NCBI GenBank assembly: GCA_020636095.1
Contig: JACJYN010000005.1
Span: 434,001 to 498,000 of the forward strand
DNA length: 64,000 nt
Source of the DNA: Lewinellaceae bacterium
GTDB taxonomy: Bacteria; Bacteroidota; Bacteroidia; Chitinophagales; Saprospiraceae
Direction of reading: 5' to 3'
Part shown: positions 1 through 9,232 of the stretch, one piece after another
Layout: each line of letters starts with the position of its first letter
How positions within the stretch are numbered: the first letter of the stretch is position 1
Translations under genes and position numbers: made by a program
Notes under the pieces: generated by a model
The model's database searches: none
Seen by the model: the letters and a program-made list of their open reading frames with translations, nothing else
Told to the model about the DNA's origin: nothing

Positions 1-213
1 GTCCATATACTTACAGGCTCAAAATTAGCCATTTTTTTTTGTTTCTAATGGATTGCTTGCGGCTCCCGGCGGCGATTCAGACAGGCCATCCGGTTGCCTC
101 AATTTATTAGGGTTCGAAGCCGTTTCCTTTTTGCTGTTGAAATGTTGGTTTAGCCTCCGGCAGGGTTGTGCAAAAAAATCCGATCTTTGAGGCCAAACCT
201 TGAAGAGCAAGCT

Positions 214-960
214 ATGCCAAAAGAAAAAGATATCTCCATCATCTACGGCCACCATCCGGTTGCGGATGCGTTGCGTTCGGGCACGCCCATCGACAAGGTG
301 ATGCTGCAGCAGGGTATCCGTGGTGAAATGGAAAAGGAACTCCGGCATTTGTGTCGCGATGAAGGCGTTCCCCTGCAGGTGGTGCCCAGGGAGCGCCTCA
401 ACAAGATTGTACGGGGTAACCACCAGGGGGTCATCGCCCTGCAGGCCCTGGTTCGTTACTACCGGTTGGAGGATGTGTTGCCGGGCATTTACGAGCAATC
501 GGAAACGCCCCTGATCGTTCTGCTCGACGGGGTGACCGACGTGCGCAACTTCGGCGCCATTGCCCGGACAGCCGAGGCGGCCGGCGCTCAAGCCCTGGTC
601 GTCGGCCAGAAGAACAGCGCCCAGATCAACGCCGATGCCATGAAAACCTCCGCCGGCGCCCTGGCCAGCATCCCGGTCTGCCGGGAAAGCAGCCTGGTGG
701 CCGCCATTGAATACCTGCAACTGTCTGGCATCAAGGTGCTGGCCAGCAGCCTGGATGCCAGCAAGCCCCTCTATGATTTAGACCTCCGGCAGCCGGTAGC
801 CTTCATCCTGGGCGCCGAAGGGGAAGGCATCAGCCCCGCCGTTGCCCGTGCCGCGGACGAACAGTTCATCATTCCGCAAAAGGGCACGACGGATAGTTTT
901 AACGTGTCGGTAGCGGCGGGTATGATGTTGTACGAGGCAATGCGGCAAAGGAGGGGATGA
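214..960 (+). CDS. rlmB: 23S rRNA 2'-O-methyltransferase RlmB (SpoU family)
   Basis: Predicted to methylate the 2'-hydroxyl of a conserved guanosine in 23S rRNA using S-adenosylmethionine. The 248-residue protein has the N-terminal RNA-binding substrate domain (GHHPVADAL near residue 12) and a knotted SPOUT catalytic domain. SpoU motif 1 lies at 112-123 (NFGAIARTAEAA), motif 2 at 198-206 (ILGAEGEGI) and motif 3 at 221-235, ending SFNVSVAAG. The frame is open upstream to a TTG at 166, but the ATG at 214 gives the normal family length and N-terminus, so I use it. It is a single gene on its strand, followed by a palindromic intergenic region. Family assignment is firm; the exact target base is inferred from the family. 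Confidence 0.93.
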   Translation: MPKEKDISIIYGHHPVADALRSGTPIDKVMLQQGIRGEMEKELRHLCRDEGVPLQVVPRERLNKIVRGNHQGVIALQALVRYYRLEDVLPGIYEQSETPLIVLLDGVTDVRNFGAIARTAEAAGAQALVVGQKNSAQINADAMKTSAGALASIPVCRESSLVAAIEYLQLSGIKVLASSLDASKPLYDLDLRQPVAFILGAEGEGISPAVARAADEQFIIPQKGTTDSFNVSVAAGMMLYEAMRQRRG

Positions 961-1421
961 GGCTAAGGTCGGGAATCCCGCAATTCTGCGAGACAGGCTC
1001 TTCGCCTCGGTTAAAGCCAAAATCGCTACCCTACTTAGTTTACAGTATCCTTAATTGAACAGTCTCCAAAAATTCAAGAATTGGCCTTGTCAAATTGCAT
1101 TTTCATTAATTTTTGAGCAGCCAATTTAATTGTTTTTAGTAACTATTCAGCATCATGGTGATTTAACCCCTGGCGCGAAATTTTGTAGGCTTTTTTTGCC
1201 GGAACCCCTTCTCATTCCCCTTGAAAGGGGAAGGTTTGCTTACAAAATTTCGCACCAGAGGCATCCATAGCCTTATGCTAAATAGTAACTGTTTTTATAC
1301 AATCCACCTGCCTGGTAGGCAAGAAAGAAGCAAGTTTTTTTCGAAGCAGCGGCATTATATTGATATGAAATGCTAATTTCATTTGAACAATGAAAACCGG
1401 CACAACCCATAAGATAAGACT
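961..1421. other. Intergenic region with nested palindromes
   Basis: No convincing gene. The middle (about 1138-1290) is a two-layer palindromic element described separately. The rest is AT-rich, and no clear TTTG/TAnnTTTG promoter was identified for the hydrolase that starts at 1422. Confidence 0.6.
1138..1290. repeat. MITE-like palindromic element
   Basis: Outer arms 1138-1153 (AGTAACTATTCAGCAT) and 1275-1290 are inverted repeats with 2 mismatches in 16. Inner arms 1170-1187 and 1241-1258 are inverted repeats around GCGAAATTTTGTA with 1 mismatch in 18. The outer sequence recurs at 42725, where it again starts a palindromic intergenic segment. This suggests a dispersed non-coding family, but mobility is inferred. 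Confidence 0.55.
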
Positions 1422-3335
1422 ATGAAGAAAGGACCACTACCCCTGTTCAACCTTAGGCCCAAAACGAGGTGGCGCTGGCCCCTTATCCTGGCCATAGCCC
1501 TGCTGGCTGGCCCTTTGTCCTCATCCTACGGCCAGGAAGCCGCGATCAACGTAACCGTAGAACACAACGTCATGATACCCGCCGGCGATAGCGTGTTGCT
1601 GGCCACCGATATCTACCGGCCGGCTGTTGACGGGCAGCCGGTAACCGAACTCCTGCCTCTGCTGCTACAACGCACCCCCTATGGTAAATCAGAAGGACGG
1701 TTTGCTCCGCAGGCTGCCTATTTTGCCAGCCAGGGCTATGTGGTGGCGTTGCAGGACTTGCGCGGGCGGTACGACTCCGGCGGAACCTTCACCAAATACA
1801 ACCCGCTGGAAGCGGCTGACGGCGCTCAAACGGTGGAATGGCTGTCGCGCCTGCCTTATGTGGACGGACGGGTGGCCATGTGGGGCACGTCCTACGGAGC
1901 GCACACGCAGGCAGACGCCTCCAAGCTCAACCCGGAAGGTTTGTCGGCCATGGTCATTAATATGGGGGGCATGGCGAACGCCTGGGACCACGCGGTACGG
2001 CAGGGCGGCGCCTTTGAACTGGGGCGGGAACTCACCTGGGCCTTCCGGCAAATCCCGATGGAAGTCAAGGATCCGGTTGTACAGGCACATTTCGAACGCG
2101 AACAGATCGAGGACTGGTACCCGGCCTGGCCGTTTCGACGGGGGCTCAACCCGCTCTCCATTGCGCCCAACTTTGAAAATTATGTGCTGGAAGAATACCG
2201 GCATGGCGACTACGACGACTTCTGGAAGGGAACCGGCATCAACTGGGAGGAATATTACGGTCAGACGGCCGACGTGCCTATGGTGCACATCGGCGGCTGG
2301 TATGACATTTTTCTGAGCGGGACCATTCAGAATTATCAGGAGCTCTCCCTTCGGCAGTCAACTCCCAAATGGTTGATTATCGGCCCCTGGACGCACAGCG
2401 GCAACGAGCGCACCTACGCCGGCGATGTGGACTTTGGGCCCGAGGCGGCGATCACCGATTTCAACCGTGATTTTCAGGTGCGTTGGTTTGACCATCTGCT
2501 AAAAGAAAAGAAGAGTGAAGCCATTCCGGAAAAACCTGTCCAGCTATTCGTGATGGGAACCGGGGACGGTAAAAAAAACGAGGCCGGCCGCTTAAACCAC
2601 GGCGGATACTGGATGGAAGCGGACAGTTGGCCCCTTCCCGATACGAAACCGGTATTTTTCTACTTTCATGCCGACGGCAGCCTGAACAACCAACCTCCAG
2701 GGGAGGCCGCCTCTTCCACCACCTTCACTTTCGACCCCACCCATCCCGTGCCTACTCTGGGCGGTAATGTTTCGGCACGGGTAAAAGACGGCGCCTATGA
2801 CCAGCGCGAACGCCCCGATTTCATCGGCAGCCGCCCCCCTTACCTACCTCTAAGCGCACGGGGCGACGTAGTCGTTTTCCAGACTGAACCGCTGGAGGAA
2901 GACATGCAGGCCGTTGGCCCCATCATCGTGTGCCTCTGTGTGTCTTCCACCGCCGAAGATACCGACTTCACGGTTAAACTCCTGGATGTTTATCCGCCCA
3001 GTGAGGATTTTCCCAGCGGCTTTGATATGAACTTAACCGACGGCATCGTCCGGATGAGCTACCGAAACGGCCGCCCTGACCGGGAACTCATTAGGCCGGG
3101 CGAGGCATACAACGTGGTCATTAAACCATTCCCCACCGCCAATGTATTCAAAAAAGGACACCGCATCCGGGTAGACATTTCCAGCAGCAACTTCCCCCGC
3201 TGGGATGTCAACCCCAATACAGGGGAACCGTTCGAAAGCAGCCGGCGAAAGGTGAGTGCCGACAATACGGTTTTTCATTACGCCGAGCGGCCTTCCTACA
3301 TTGTTTTGCCGATAGTGCCTTTGGGGAAGTGGTAG
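1422..3335 (+). CDS. CocE/NonD family alpha/beta hydrolase (X-Pro dipeptidyl-peptidase-like), secreted
   Basis: Predicted serine hydrolase of the CocE/NonD or X-Pro dipeptidyl-peptidase (S15) group, which cleaves amino acid esters, acyl bonds or proline dipeptides. It has 637 residues. A hydrophobic stretch at about 19-37 ending SSYGQ looks like a signal peptide. The nucleophile elbow GTSYGA puts the catalytic serine at 157. The catalytic histidine is probably in PWTHSG, and the C-terminal third has the jelly-roll typical of the family (VDISSSNFPRW). The length matches the family. The substrate cannot be told from sequence. It stands alone between two palindrome-bearing intergenic regions. 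Confidence 0.85.
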   Translation: MKKGPLPLFNLRPKTRWRWPLILAIALLAGPLSSSYGQEAAINVTVEHNVMIPAGDSVLLATDIYRPAVDGQPVTELLPLLLQRTPYGKSEGRFAPQAAYFASQGYVVALQDLRGRYDSGGTFTKYNPLEAADGAQTVEWLSRLPYVDGRVAMWGTSYGAHTQADASKLNPEGLSAMVINMGGMANAWDHAVRQGGAFELGRELTWAFRQIPMEVKDPVVQAHFEREQIEDWYPAWPFRRGLNPLSIAPNFENYVLEEYRHGDYDDFWKGTGINWEEYYGQTADVPMVHIGGWYDIFLSGTIQNYQELSLRQSTPKWLIIGPWTHSGNERTYAGDVDFGPEAAITDFNRDFQVRWFDHLLKEKKSEAIPEKPVQLFVMGTGDGKKNEAGRLNHGGYWMEADSWPLPDTKPVFFYFHADGSLNNQPPGEAASSTTFTFDPTHPVPTLGGNVSARVKDGAYDQRERPDFIGSRPPYLPLSARGDVVVFQTEPLEEDMQAVGPIIVCLCVSSTAEDTDFTVKLLDVYPPSEDFPSGFDMNLTDGIVRMSYRNGRPDRELIRPGEAYNVVIKPFPTANVFKKGHRIRVDISSSNFPRWDVNPNTGEPFESSRRKVSADNTVFHYAERPSYIVLPIVPLGKW

Positions 3336-3711
3336 GCATCCGAGGGGGAAGGGCTGAATTTTTGGGCTACCATTCCAGGGTTGGACGAGTTCGCGGTTCG
3401 CAACTGCGGCAGGCTGCTTGGGCTTACCTGCTTCTAAGGGGCCGGAGAAAAATAAGTTCCCCGTTTCAGGCCAGAGATTTTGTCGCTGGACAACCTGCTG
3501 CTCGCCGCAAGGCAGGCAGGGATCGGCATCAAATGGGGAAGTTATTCTTCGCCGGGCCCTAACCGTGTCCAACGTTAGACGGATAGCCCATTTGCGATTT
3601 GCGATGGTTGATGTTCTGCTGGCCTGAATTGGACTTATCTCTTTTATGAAATTGGCTATTTGCAGCAAGCCAATTTTAGGTTTTCTTTGCAGAAAAAAAT
3701 AGTTACCGGAT
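3336..3711. repeat. Intergenic palindromic element
   Basis: Imperfect arms at 3438-3462 and 3535-3559 (core TAAGTTCCCC against GGGGAAGTTA) flank about 72 bp. The wider segment is bounded by AGGGTTGGAC at 3377-3386 and a block containing CGGATAGCC at 3567-3588. Both boundary blocks recur in the 46.6 kb intergenic region (46604-46613 and 46685-46705). No open reading frame here is convincing. Confidence 0.45.
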
Positions 3712-4275
3712 ATGGCAAGATCATATTTGCAGGAGGCGCCCAATCAGATGCGCCGTAAGGACAGGGCCGTTGAAGACGAAGATTGGATCAAGGCATTCCT
3801 GGCTCGGGCGCCCTTTGGCGCCTTTGCCTTCAGCCAGGAAGGGCAGCCTTTCATCAACAGCAATATTTTCGTTTATGACGAGGCGCGGCACGCCATTTAT
3901 TTCCATACGGCGCGGGAGGGGCGCACTCGCAGTGTGTTGGAGCAAAACCCAGGCGCCTGTTTCAGTATCAGTGAGATGGGGCGGCTGTTACCGGCAAAGG
4001 AAGCGCTGGAAATGAGTGTGGAATACAGCGGAGTCACTGCCTTTGGCAAGGTACAAGTGGTGGAAAATAAAGAGGAGGGCTTTGCCGCTCTGCAGTTATT
4101 GCTGGACAAGTACTTCCCTCATCTACGCCCGGGAGAGGACTATCGGGCCACAACCCCGGAAGAATGGAAGCGCACTGCTGTTTTTCGCTTTGATATCGAA
4201 CTTTGGAGCGGGAAGCAGAAAAAAGCGGATTCGGATTTTCCGGGAGCATTTTTGTACAAAGACAATCTGCTTTAA
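3712..4275 (+). CDS. Pyridoxamine 5'-phosphate oxidase family (flavin-binding) protein
   Basis: A 187-residue cytoplasmic protein with the split-barrel FMN-binding pattern of the Pyridox_ox_2 group, which also contains NimA-type proteins. Visible are the N-terminal RRKDRAVEDEDW helix, the strand pair FGAFAFSQEGQPFINSNIFVY, then YFHTAREGRTRSVLEQNP and a core GVTAFGKVQVVENKEE. These proteins bind flavin or heme and often reduce small molecules, but the substrate is unknown. An internal ATG at 3748 (MRRKDRA) is a possible alternative start. A hairpin with an A/T-rich stem at 4568-4606 may terminate it. Confidence 0.8.
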   Translation: MARSYLQEAPNQMRRKDRAVEDEDWIKAFLARAPFGAFAFSQEGQPFINSNIFVYDEARHAIYFHTAREGRTRSVLEQNPGACFSISEMGRLLPAKEALEMSVEYSGVTAFGKVQVVENKEEGFAALQLLLDKYFPHLRPGEDYRATTPEEWKRTAVFRFDIELWSGKQKKADSDFPGAFLYKDNLL

Positions 4276-4312
4276 AATGGTGAACGGCCGAACGATGTGC
4301 TCTTGCGGTATG

Positions 4313-4479
4313 CCTAGTGCCTCGCGCACTAAATAGCGGGGGAATATCGCGGGCTCTTTCCCCACCATACTGCGTTGCTCCTCAGTCACGTAGCCCCGCT
4401 ATGTTTCTTCCTCGCGCCTTGTCTGGCGGGAAAATAACCTCGCGCTATTCTCCCCTTATTTAATGCCCGAGGCACTAGG
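4313..4479. repeat. MITE-like element with 39-bp terminal inverted repeats
   Basis: The left arm 4313-4351 begins CCTAGTGCCTCG. The right arm 4441-4479 is its reverse complement, matching at 33 of 39 positions. The 89-bp interior has no coding capacity. This is the main content of the gap between the flavin protein and the cyclase. Confidence 0.6.
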
Positions 4480-4567
4480 AAATCACCCGACAAATTCTCC
4501 CAACGCCCGGCATAAAGGAAGGGCGCTGAGTTCCGGCCTTCATCATCGAGTAGGGTGAATGAAATAA

Positions 4568-4606
4568 AAAAAGTGACGGTCAACTGAAAAGTTCCAGCCA
4601 CTTTTT
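4568..4606. terminator. Possible bidirectional terminator
   Basis: AAAAAGTG at 4568-4575 pairs with CACTTTTT at 4599-4606, so an A-run precedes and a T-run follows the stem. A second small hairpin (GCACCG/CGGTGC) follows at about 4621-4640. It lies between the flavin protein and the cyclase gene. Confidence 0.45.
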
Positions 4607-4661
4607 CGTTTCTTTAATACGCACCGGGCCAATTCGGTGCGTTTGATTACAAACCATCCAG

Positions 4662-6008
4662 ATGAAACCCAAAGAACGCAGGCTGGCGGCCGTCATGTTT
4701 ACGGATATCGTAGGTTATTCTTCTATGATGCAGAAAAATGAAGAGATAGCCAATCGCTTGCGGGTGCGGCATCGGGAGGTGTTTCAGCGCCTGCATGAAC
4801 GATTCGGAGGGAAAATACTGCAATATTTTGGAGATGGGACGCTCAGTGTCTTTTCCAGCACTACGGCGGCGGTAGAATGTGCCGTTGCCTTGCAGCAAGC
4901 TCTTAAAAAGGATCCTCCGGTTCCTATTCGTATTGGCATTCACACCGGCGATATTACCTTTAGTGAAGAAGAAACCTACGGAGATGGCGTGAATGTCGCT
5001 TCCCGCATCGAATCGCTCTGTGTTCCGGGAGGTGTTTTCATTTCCGGGAAAGCCTATGACGATATTAAGAACCATCATCGGCTGAAAGCCAAACCCATGG
5101 GGGCTTTTCAGTTGAAAAACATACGGGAGGAGGTATCCGTCTATGCCATTTCCAATGCCGGTATTACTGTGCCGGAATATGGGTGGCAGCAAACGCTGTT
5201 GAAAGAAAAGCCGAAGGGCGGACAAAAAAACGCCGGAAGAAAAAAGAAATGGGTGGCGGCCTTGCTGGCCCTGTTCTTCGGTATTTTCGGCGCACACCGC
5301 TTTTACCTGGAGCAGCGCAATCTGGGCATCCTGCACCTGGGATTTTTCTTTCTGGCGGCTTTCATTATTCCTGGCCTGAGTGAACTGCTGGGTATACCCG
5401 CCATTATCGGTTTCATTGACTTCCTCGCATTTCTATCCATGTCTAAAGCTACCTTTGATGCGAAATATAATAATATCGAAGAAGAACAGGCCGCAGTTCA
5501 AAAACAGCAGGCGGAAGCCAGCCATCCCAAGCGAATCCTTCAGGATCAGTTTGAACAGTATCGGCAAAAAGCCATAGCGGAGTACCAAAATTACGATTAC
5601 GAAGGGGCCATCGAATATTTACTCAAAGCCATCGAGATCAAATACGATGACCCGGAGTCACATTTCCTGCTGGCCTGCTGCTATTCCGTTAATGAAAAAA
5701 CGGAAAAAGCCATGTCCCACCTGGATGTAGCGGTGGCTTTTGGCCTCACAGATCCGGAGCGGATCAAAACCCACGGAGACCTCTCTTATCTGCGTATCCA
5801 GCCTGCCTTCAAAGCGTTTGCCGAACGTGGTTACCGCCAGGCACAAGAGCTGCCTCCGCCCAGCACGGAATGGTTGGACCCCGACGATACAGACCAGCCC
5901 GATCTGCTGGAGCAACTTGCTCAGCTCCAAAAGCAGTGGCAGGCCGGGCAATTGTCGGATAAAGAGTATCAGCTGCGGCAAGAGGAGCTGAAGTCCGGGA
6001 AGGAGTGA
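4662..6008 (+). CDS. Class III adenylate/guanylate cyclase with TM2, TPR and SHOCT-like tail
   Basis: Predicted nucleotide cyclase of 448 residues with an unusual domain order. The catalytic domain (about 5-165) has FTDIVGYS with metal-binding Asp15, the K51...FGDG58 segment with the second Asp, and GDGVNVASR with transition-state residues Asn111 and Arg115, so it looks active. Residues of about 200-270 form a TM2-type two-helix membrane module. They are followed by TPR-like helices (300-385) and a C-terminal SHOCT-like helix pair (LLEQLAQLQKQWQAGQLSD). The cyclase would therefore be on the cytoplasmic side. ATP or GTP preference is not decidable by eye. It is a single-gene unit. Confidence 0.85.
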   Translation: MKPKERRLAAVMFTDIVGYSSMMQKNEEIANRLRVRHREVFQRLHERFGGKILQYFGDGTLSVFSSTTAAVECAVALQQALKKDPPVPIRIGIHTGDITFSEEETYGDGVNVASRIESLCVPGGVFISGKAYDDIKNHHRLKAKPMGAFQLKNIREEVSVYAISNAGITVPEYGWQQTLLKEKPKGGQKNAGRKKKWVAALLALFFGIFGAHRFYLEQRNLGILHLGFFFLAAFIIPGLSELLGIPAIIGFIDFLAFLSMSKATFDAKYNNIEEEQAAVQKQQAEASHPKRILQDQFEQYRQKAIAEYQNYDYEGAIEYLLKAIEIKYDDPESHFLLACCYSVNEKTEKAMSHLDVAVAFGLTDPERIKTHGDLSYLRIQPAFKAFAERGYRQAQELPPPSTEWLDPDDTDQPDLLEQLAQLQKQWQAGQLSDKEYQLRQEELKSGKE

Positions 6009-6021
6009 GTTTCAGGTTGTA

Positions 6022-6846
6022 TCAGGAGCTGTACAACACCGGATTGAGCGGCGTGTCGATCACCGCTCCCACCTTAGCTCCCGGGCACCAGGCATCCCAA
6101 TCGGCTTGCTGGTTGTCGTTCTCCGGCGTTTTGAGTTCCATATCCTGATCCATGTAAATCACCGTCATTACCTGCCGCATTTGATCGGTGGTATTGGCGC
6201 CGGCCCGGTGGAAAAGCCAGCCGGAATGGAAACTTACTTCTCCTAATTCGAAGGGTTCGACGATGTGTTGGAAATTCCCTGTTCTGAGCATCCGTTCGAT
6301 TTGCTTTTCACTCTCATCGCTGATCTTCAGGCTGCGGCCGTTGTTCAGGCGGTGGCTTTGGGCGCTGAACTCCAGCGGGCCCATGTCCAGTGGCGTCTCC
6401 TGCAGGGGTATCCATACGGTGACGGTGTGGTCATTGGACAAAGGCCAGTAGTACTGGTCGGCGTGCCAGGGAGTGAAGCCGCCGCCCGGTTCTTTAAACA
6501 GGGCCTGGTCGTGGTAGAGGCGCACCCCGCGAACGCCCATCAGCTCAGTGGCGATACGGGCCAGGCGCGTGCTGAATACCAGGCGTTTGATCTCCTCGCT
6601 TTTTCTCCAGAGGTTCATCACCTGCAGGAATGCCTGGCTGTAGGTGTCCCGTTCTTCCAGGGGCAGGTGCATAGTGTTTAGTTCCTTGACCTTATCGTGG
6701 ATCACTTCAGCGTAATGATGCAGTACATCCGGTGGCAGCACTTGCTTCAGTTTGATGTAGCGGTTTTCCTGATAGAAAGCGATCTGATCCGGTGTCAGAT
6801 GAAAAGGCTCCTCTAAAATGGCCAACTCGGCGGTTGTTTTTTCCAT
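6022..6846 (-). CDS. Phytanoyl-CoA dioxygenase (PhyH) family protein
   Basis: A 274-residue Fe(II)/2-oxoglutarate-dependent oxygenase. The iron triad is visible as His128 and Asp130 in PWHADQYYW plus His213 in SGWLFHRAGAN. Arg224 in TDQMRQVMTVIY is a good candidate for binding the 2-oxoglutarate carboxylate. Members hydroxylate diverse small molecules (fatty acyl-CoA, ectoine and others), and the substrate here is unknown. It converges with the cyclase gene across a 13-bp gap. Nothing looks truncated. Confidence 0.88.
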   Translation of the reverse strand: MEKTTAELAILEEPFHLTPDQIAFYQENRYIKLKQVLPPDVLHHYAEVIHDKVKELNTMHLPLEERDTYSQAFLQVMNLWRKSEEIKRLVFSTRLARIATELMGVRGVRLYHDQALFKEPGGGFTPWHADQYYWPLSNDHTVTVWIPLQETPLDMGPLEFSAQSHRLNNGRSLKISDESEKQIERMLRTGNFQHIVEPFELGEVSFHSGWLFHRAGANTTDQMRQVMTVIYMDQDMELKTPENDNQQADWDAWCPGAKVGAVIDTPLNPVLYSS

Positions 6847-6943
6847 GGCGGGTTGTTTTGTCGCTTCAAATATACGACGGGGAGTGAAAGGGAATCCAAC
6901 CCGGAGTTGAAAAATTTATCAAGCTTTAGTGGCAGTTAGTTTT

Positions 6944-9084
6944 TCATAACAACATGCGGGCGTCCACCACCACTATTCTGTCCTTTTGGGCGAATACCGG
7001 GTTGAGGTCGATTTCCTGTATTTCGGGAAAATCCGTCACCAGTTGCGACAGCCGGAGCAGTCCTTCGGCCAGCGCCTCCAGGTCGGCGGCGGGAATGTCG
7101 CGGAAGCCCTTCAGCATTTCATAGGCTTTCACCTCCTTGATCATTTCCTCCGCATCTTCCCGGGTGAGGGGAGCGAGGCGGAAGGTAACATCTTTAATGA
7201 CCTCTACGTATTTTCCGCCCATACCAAACATGAGCAGGTGCCCCAGGTGTTCGTTGTATTGTGCGCCGAATATCAGTTCCGCCCTTCTGTCACCATTTCC
7301 TGCACAAATACGCCTTCAATATGCGCGCCCGGCACTTTTTGGTACCACCTGTACCATGATTCTGTCGTAGGTTTTACCAAGTTCTGCCTCATCGTCGATA
7401 TCGAGGATCACCCTCCGGTATCGGACTTATGGATGATGTCAGGAGAAACGACACTGGCGGCAAGGGGTATCCTATTTCCCTGCCTGCTTTCAGCGCCTCC
7501 TTGGCTGCTGGTACCAGGCGATGGCGGTAGTGCTAATGCCATAGCTTTCCAGTATGCGGTAGCTTTCCGGTACTTTGAGGAAGGCGCCCCGGGCATTCTT
7601 AAGTTCCTCTTCCACTGCCTTTTGTCAACCTCAAAGGTAGTAACCTGTCCGATCACTGCTGGCGGAGTTGTGTAAAGCGTATGGCGGTGGTGCAGGCTTG
7701 CACTGCATTTTCCACGAAGGGATAATTGGGGACGTTTTTCGCGCGCAGGATGCGTTCTGTTTTTTCCATCATTACTTCTTCGAAAGAAGCGAAGGAGGCA
7801 ACCAGGGTAATGCCCTTTGCGCGAGCCGTATCGGCCAGGCTGGCCACCCTGCCTGCAATCTCCTCCATATCGGTCATCATCTGTGGAGTGCAGATGACGA
7901 GGATAACATCAGCTTCTCCGGAATGTAGAATGGTTTCCAGGGCGTGTTCATAGCGTTGTACCCCGGCGTCGCCCACCAGGTCGACCGGATTGCGGACGCT
8001 AACTGTCTCCGGCAGTCCCTGCCTCAGGTTTTTCTTCAATTCATCGGACAATTCGGGGATTTCTGCTCCCAGCCGCTCCGCCTCATCGGCGGCGATGATG
8101 ATGTAAAACCGCCGGCATTGGTCACAATTGCCATGCGGCTGCCGGCAGGAATAGGCTGGATGGACAAGCAAAGCGCCTGGCTAAACAATTCTTCAATACT
8201 CCCTACCCGGATGACCCCGCCCTGGCGGAATAGAAAGTCGAGCACGTCGTCGCGCTGGGAGAGCGCGCCGGTATGGGAAGCGACCGCCCGTTTCCCGCTT
8301 TTGCTCCTTCCGGATTTAATCGCCAGAATGGGTTTGGCATTTTGCCCCTGGTAATGCGGGAAGCAGCGTCGATGAAAGCCCTCGGGTCGATCAGGTCTTC
8401 CAGGTAGGCCAGAATGGCCTTCGTAGAGGCGTCCTTGGCGAGCAAATTCAGCATGTGGTTTTCATTGAGCATGGCCTTGTTGCCCAGGGAGACGAACTTG
8501 GAAAAACCGATGCCGTTTTCAGCGGCGAATTCCAGCCCGTAAACGCCGACGGCGCCGCTCTGGGAAAGGAAAGAAACGTTGCCCCGTTCAGCTTTGCGGC
8601 GGGCGAAGGTGGCGTTCATCTGCACGTCCGGCGCGGCATTGATAATGCCCAGGCAGTTGGGCCCCAGAAAAGTGATCCCATGGCTTTGGGCGATCCCGAT
8701 GATCTGCTCTTCCAGTTTTTTGCCCTTTTCTCCGATCTCTTTGAAGCCGGCGGTGATGATGACGGCTGCCTGGATGTTTTTTTCTCCACATTCCTCCAAA
8801 ACCCCGGGCACAGCTTCCCGGGGCACGGCGATAAGGGCGAGTTGGACTTCCTCCTCGATTTCCAGAACGGATTTGTAAGCTTTGAGCCCCAGGATACTAT
8901 CCGCTTTGGGGTTGACCGGATAGAGCCGCCCCTTGAAATTGCCCAGCAGCAGGTTTTTGAGCATACCAAAGCTCACGCTCTTTTCGTCGCGCGAGGCGCC
9001 GATGATGGCAATGCTTTTGGGGTTGAAAAGGGTGGGAAGTAATTCTGTGGTTTGGGGTTGCATTTCAGCGATCAGGTTGGCCAT
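6944..9084 (-). pseudogene. ADP-forming acetyl-CoA synthetase (fused alpha-beta), multiply frameshifted
   Basis: The intact gene would make acetate and ATP from acetyl-CoA, ADP and phosphate. The first part (9084 to about 8345) encodes the CoA-binding domain and first ligase domain (FNPKSIAIIGASRDEKSVSF; FLGPNCLGIIN; SQSGAVG). The reading then moves through several frames: at about 8340 (GGCAAAATGCC reads correctly with one more A), 8105, 7627, 7500, 7470, 7412, 7340 and 7283. The last stretch (from 7231) resumes in the ATP-grasp domain with MFGMGGKYVEV and ends normally. Joined across frames, the protein sequence is well conserved, so the damage is recent or is sequence error. Only indels are seen, no large deletion. 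Confidence 0.8.
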
Positions 9085-9168
9085 ATTCGTTGGTTTTATG
9101 AGAGGTGATTACCAATCTTTTAAACAGTTGCGGGACGGGGCAGGTTTTAGGGTAGAACCGTTATTTTT

Positions 9169-9224
9169 ATAATGATTACTTTTGTAATGATTATAAAAGT
9201 AATCATTACAAAAGTAATCATTAT
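9169..9224. promoter_or_regulatory. Perfect 25-bp palindrome built from GTAATGATTA-type repeats
   Basis: Arms 9169-9193 and 9200-9224 are perfect inverted repeats separated by 6 nt. Each arm itself contains two spaced copies of AATGATTA. It sits 85 bp upstream of the acetyl-CoA synthetase start codon (minus strand) and exactly where the gene remnant at 9233 is cut off. It could be an operator array, a structured RNA or a junction left by a rearrangement. Confidence 0.6.
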
Positions 9225-9232
9225 GCTTGTAA

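Noticed and set aside
25..720. 231-codon open frame opposite rlmB
   Set aside because: Shadow of rlmB; the plus-strand protein has all three SpoU motifs.
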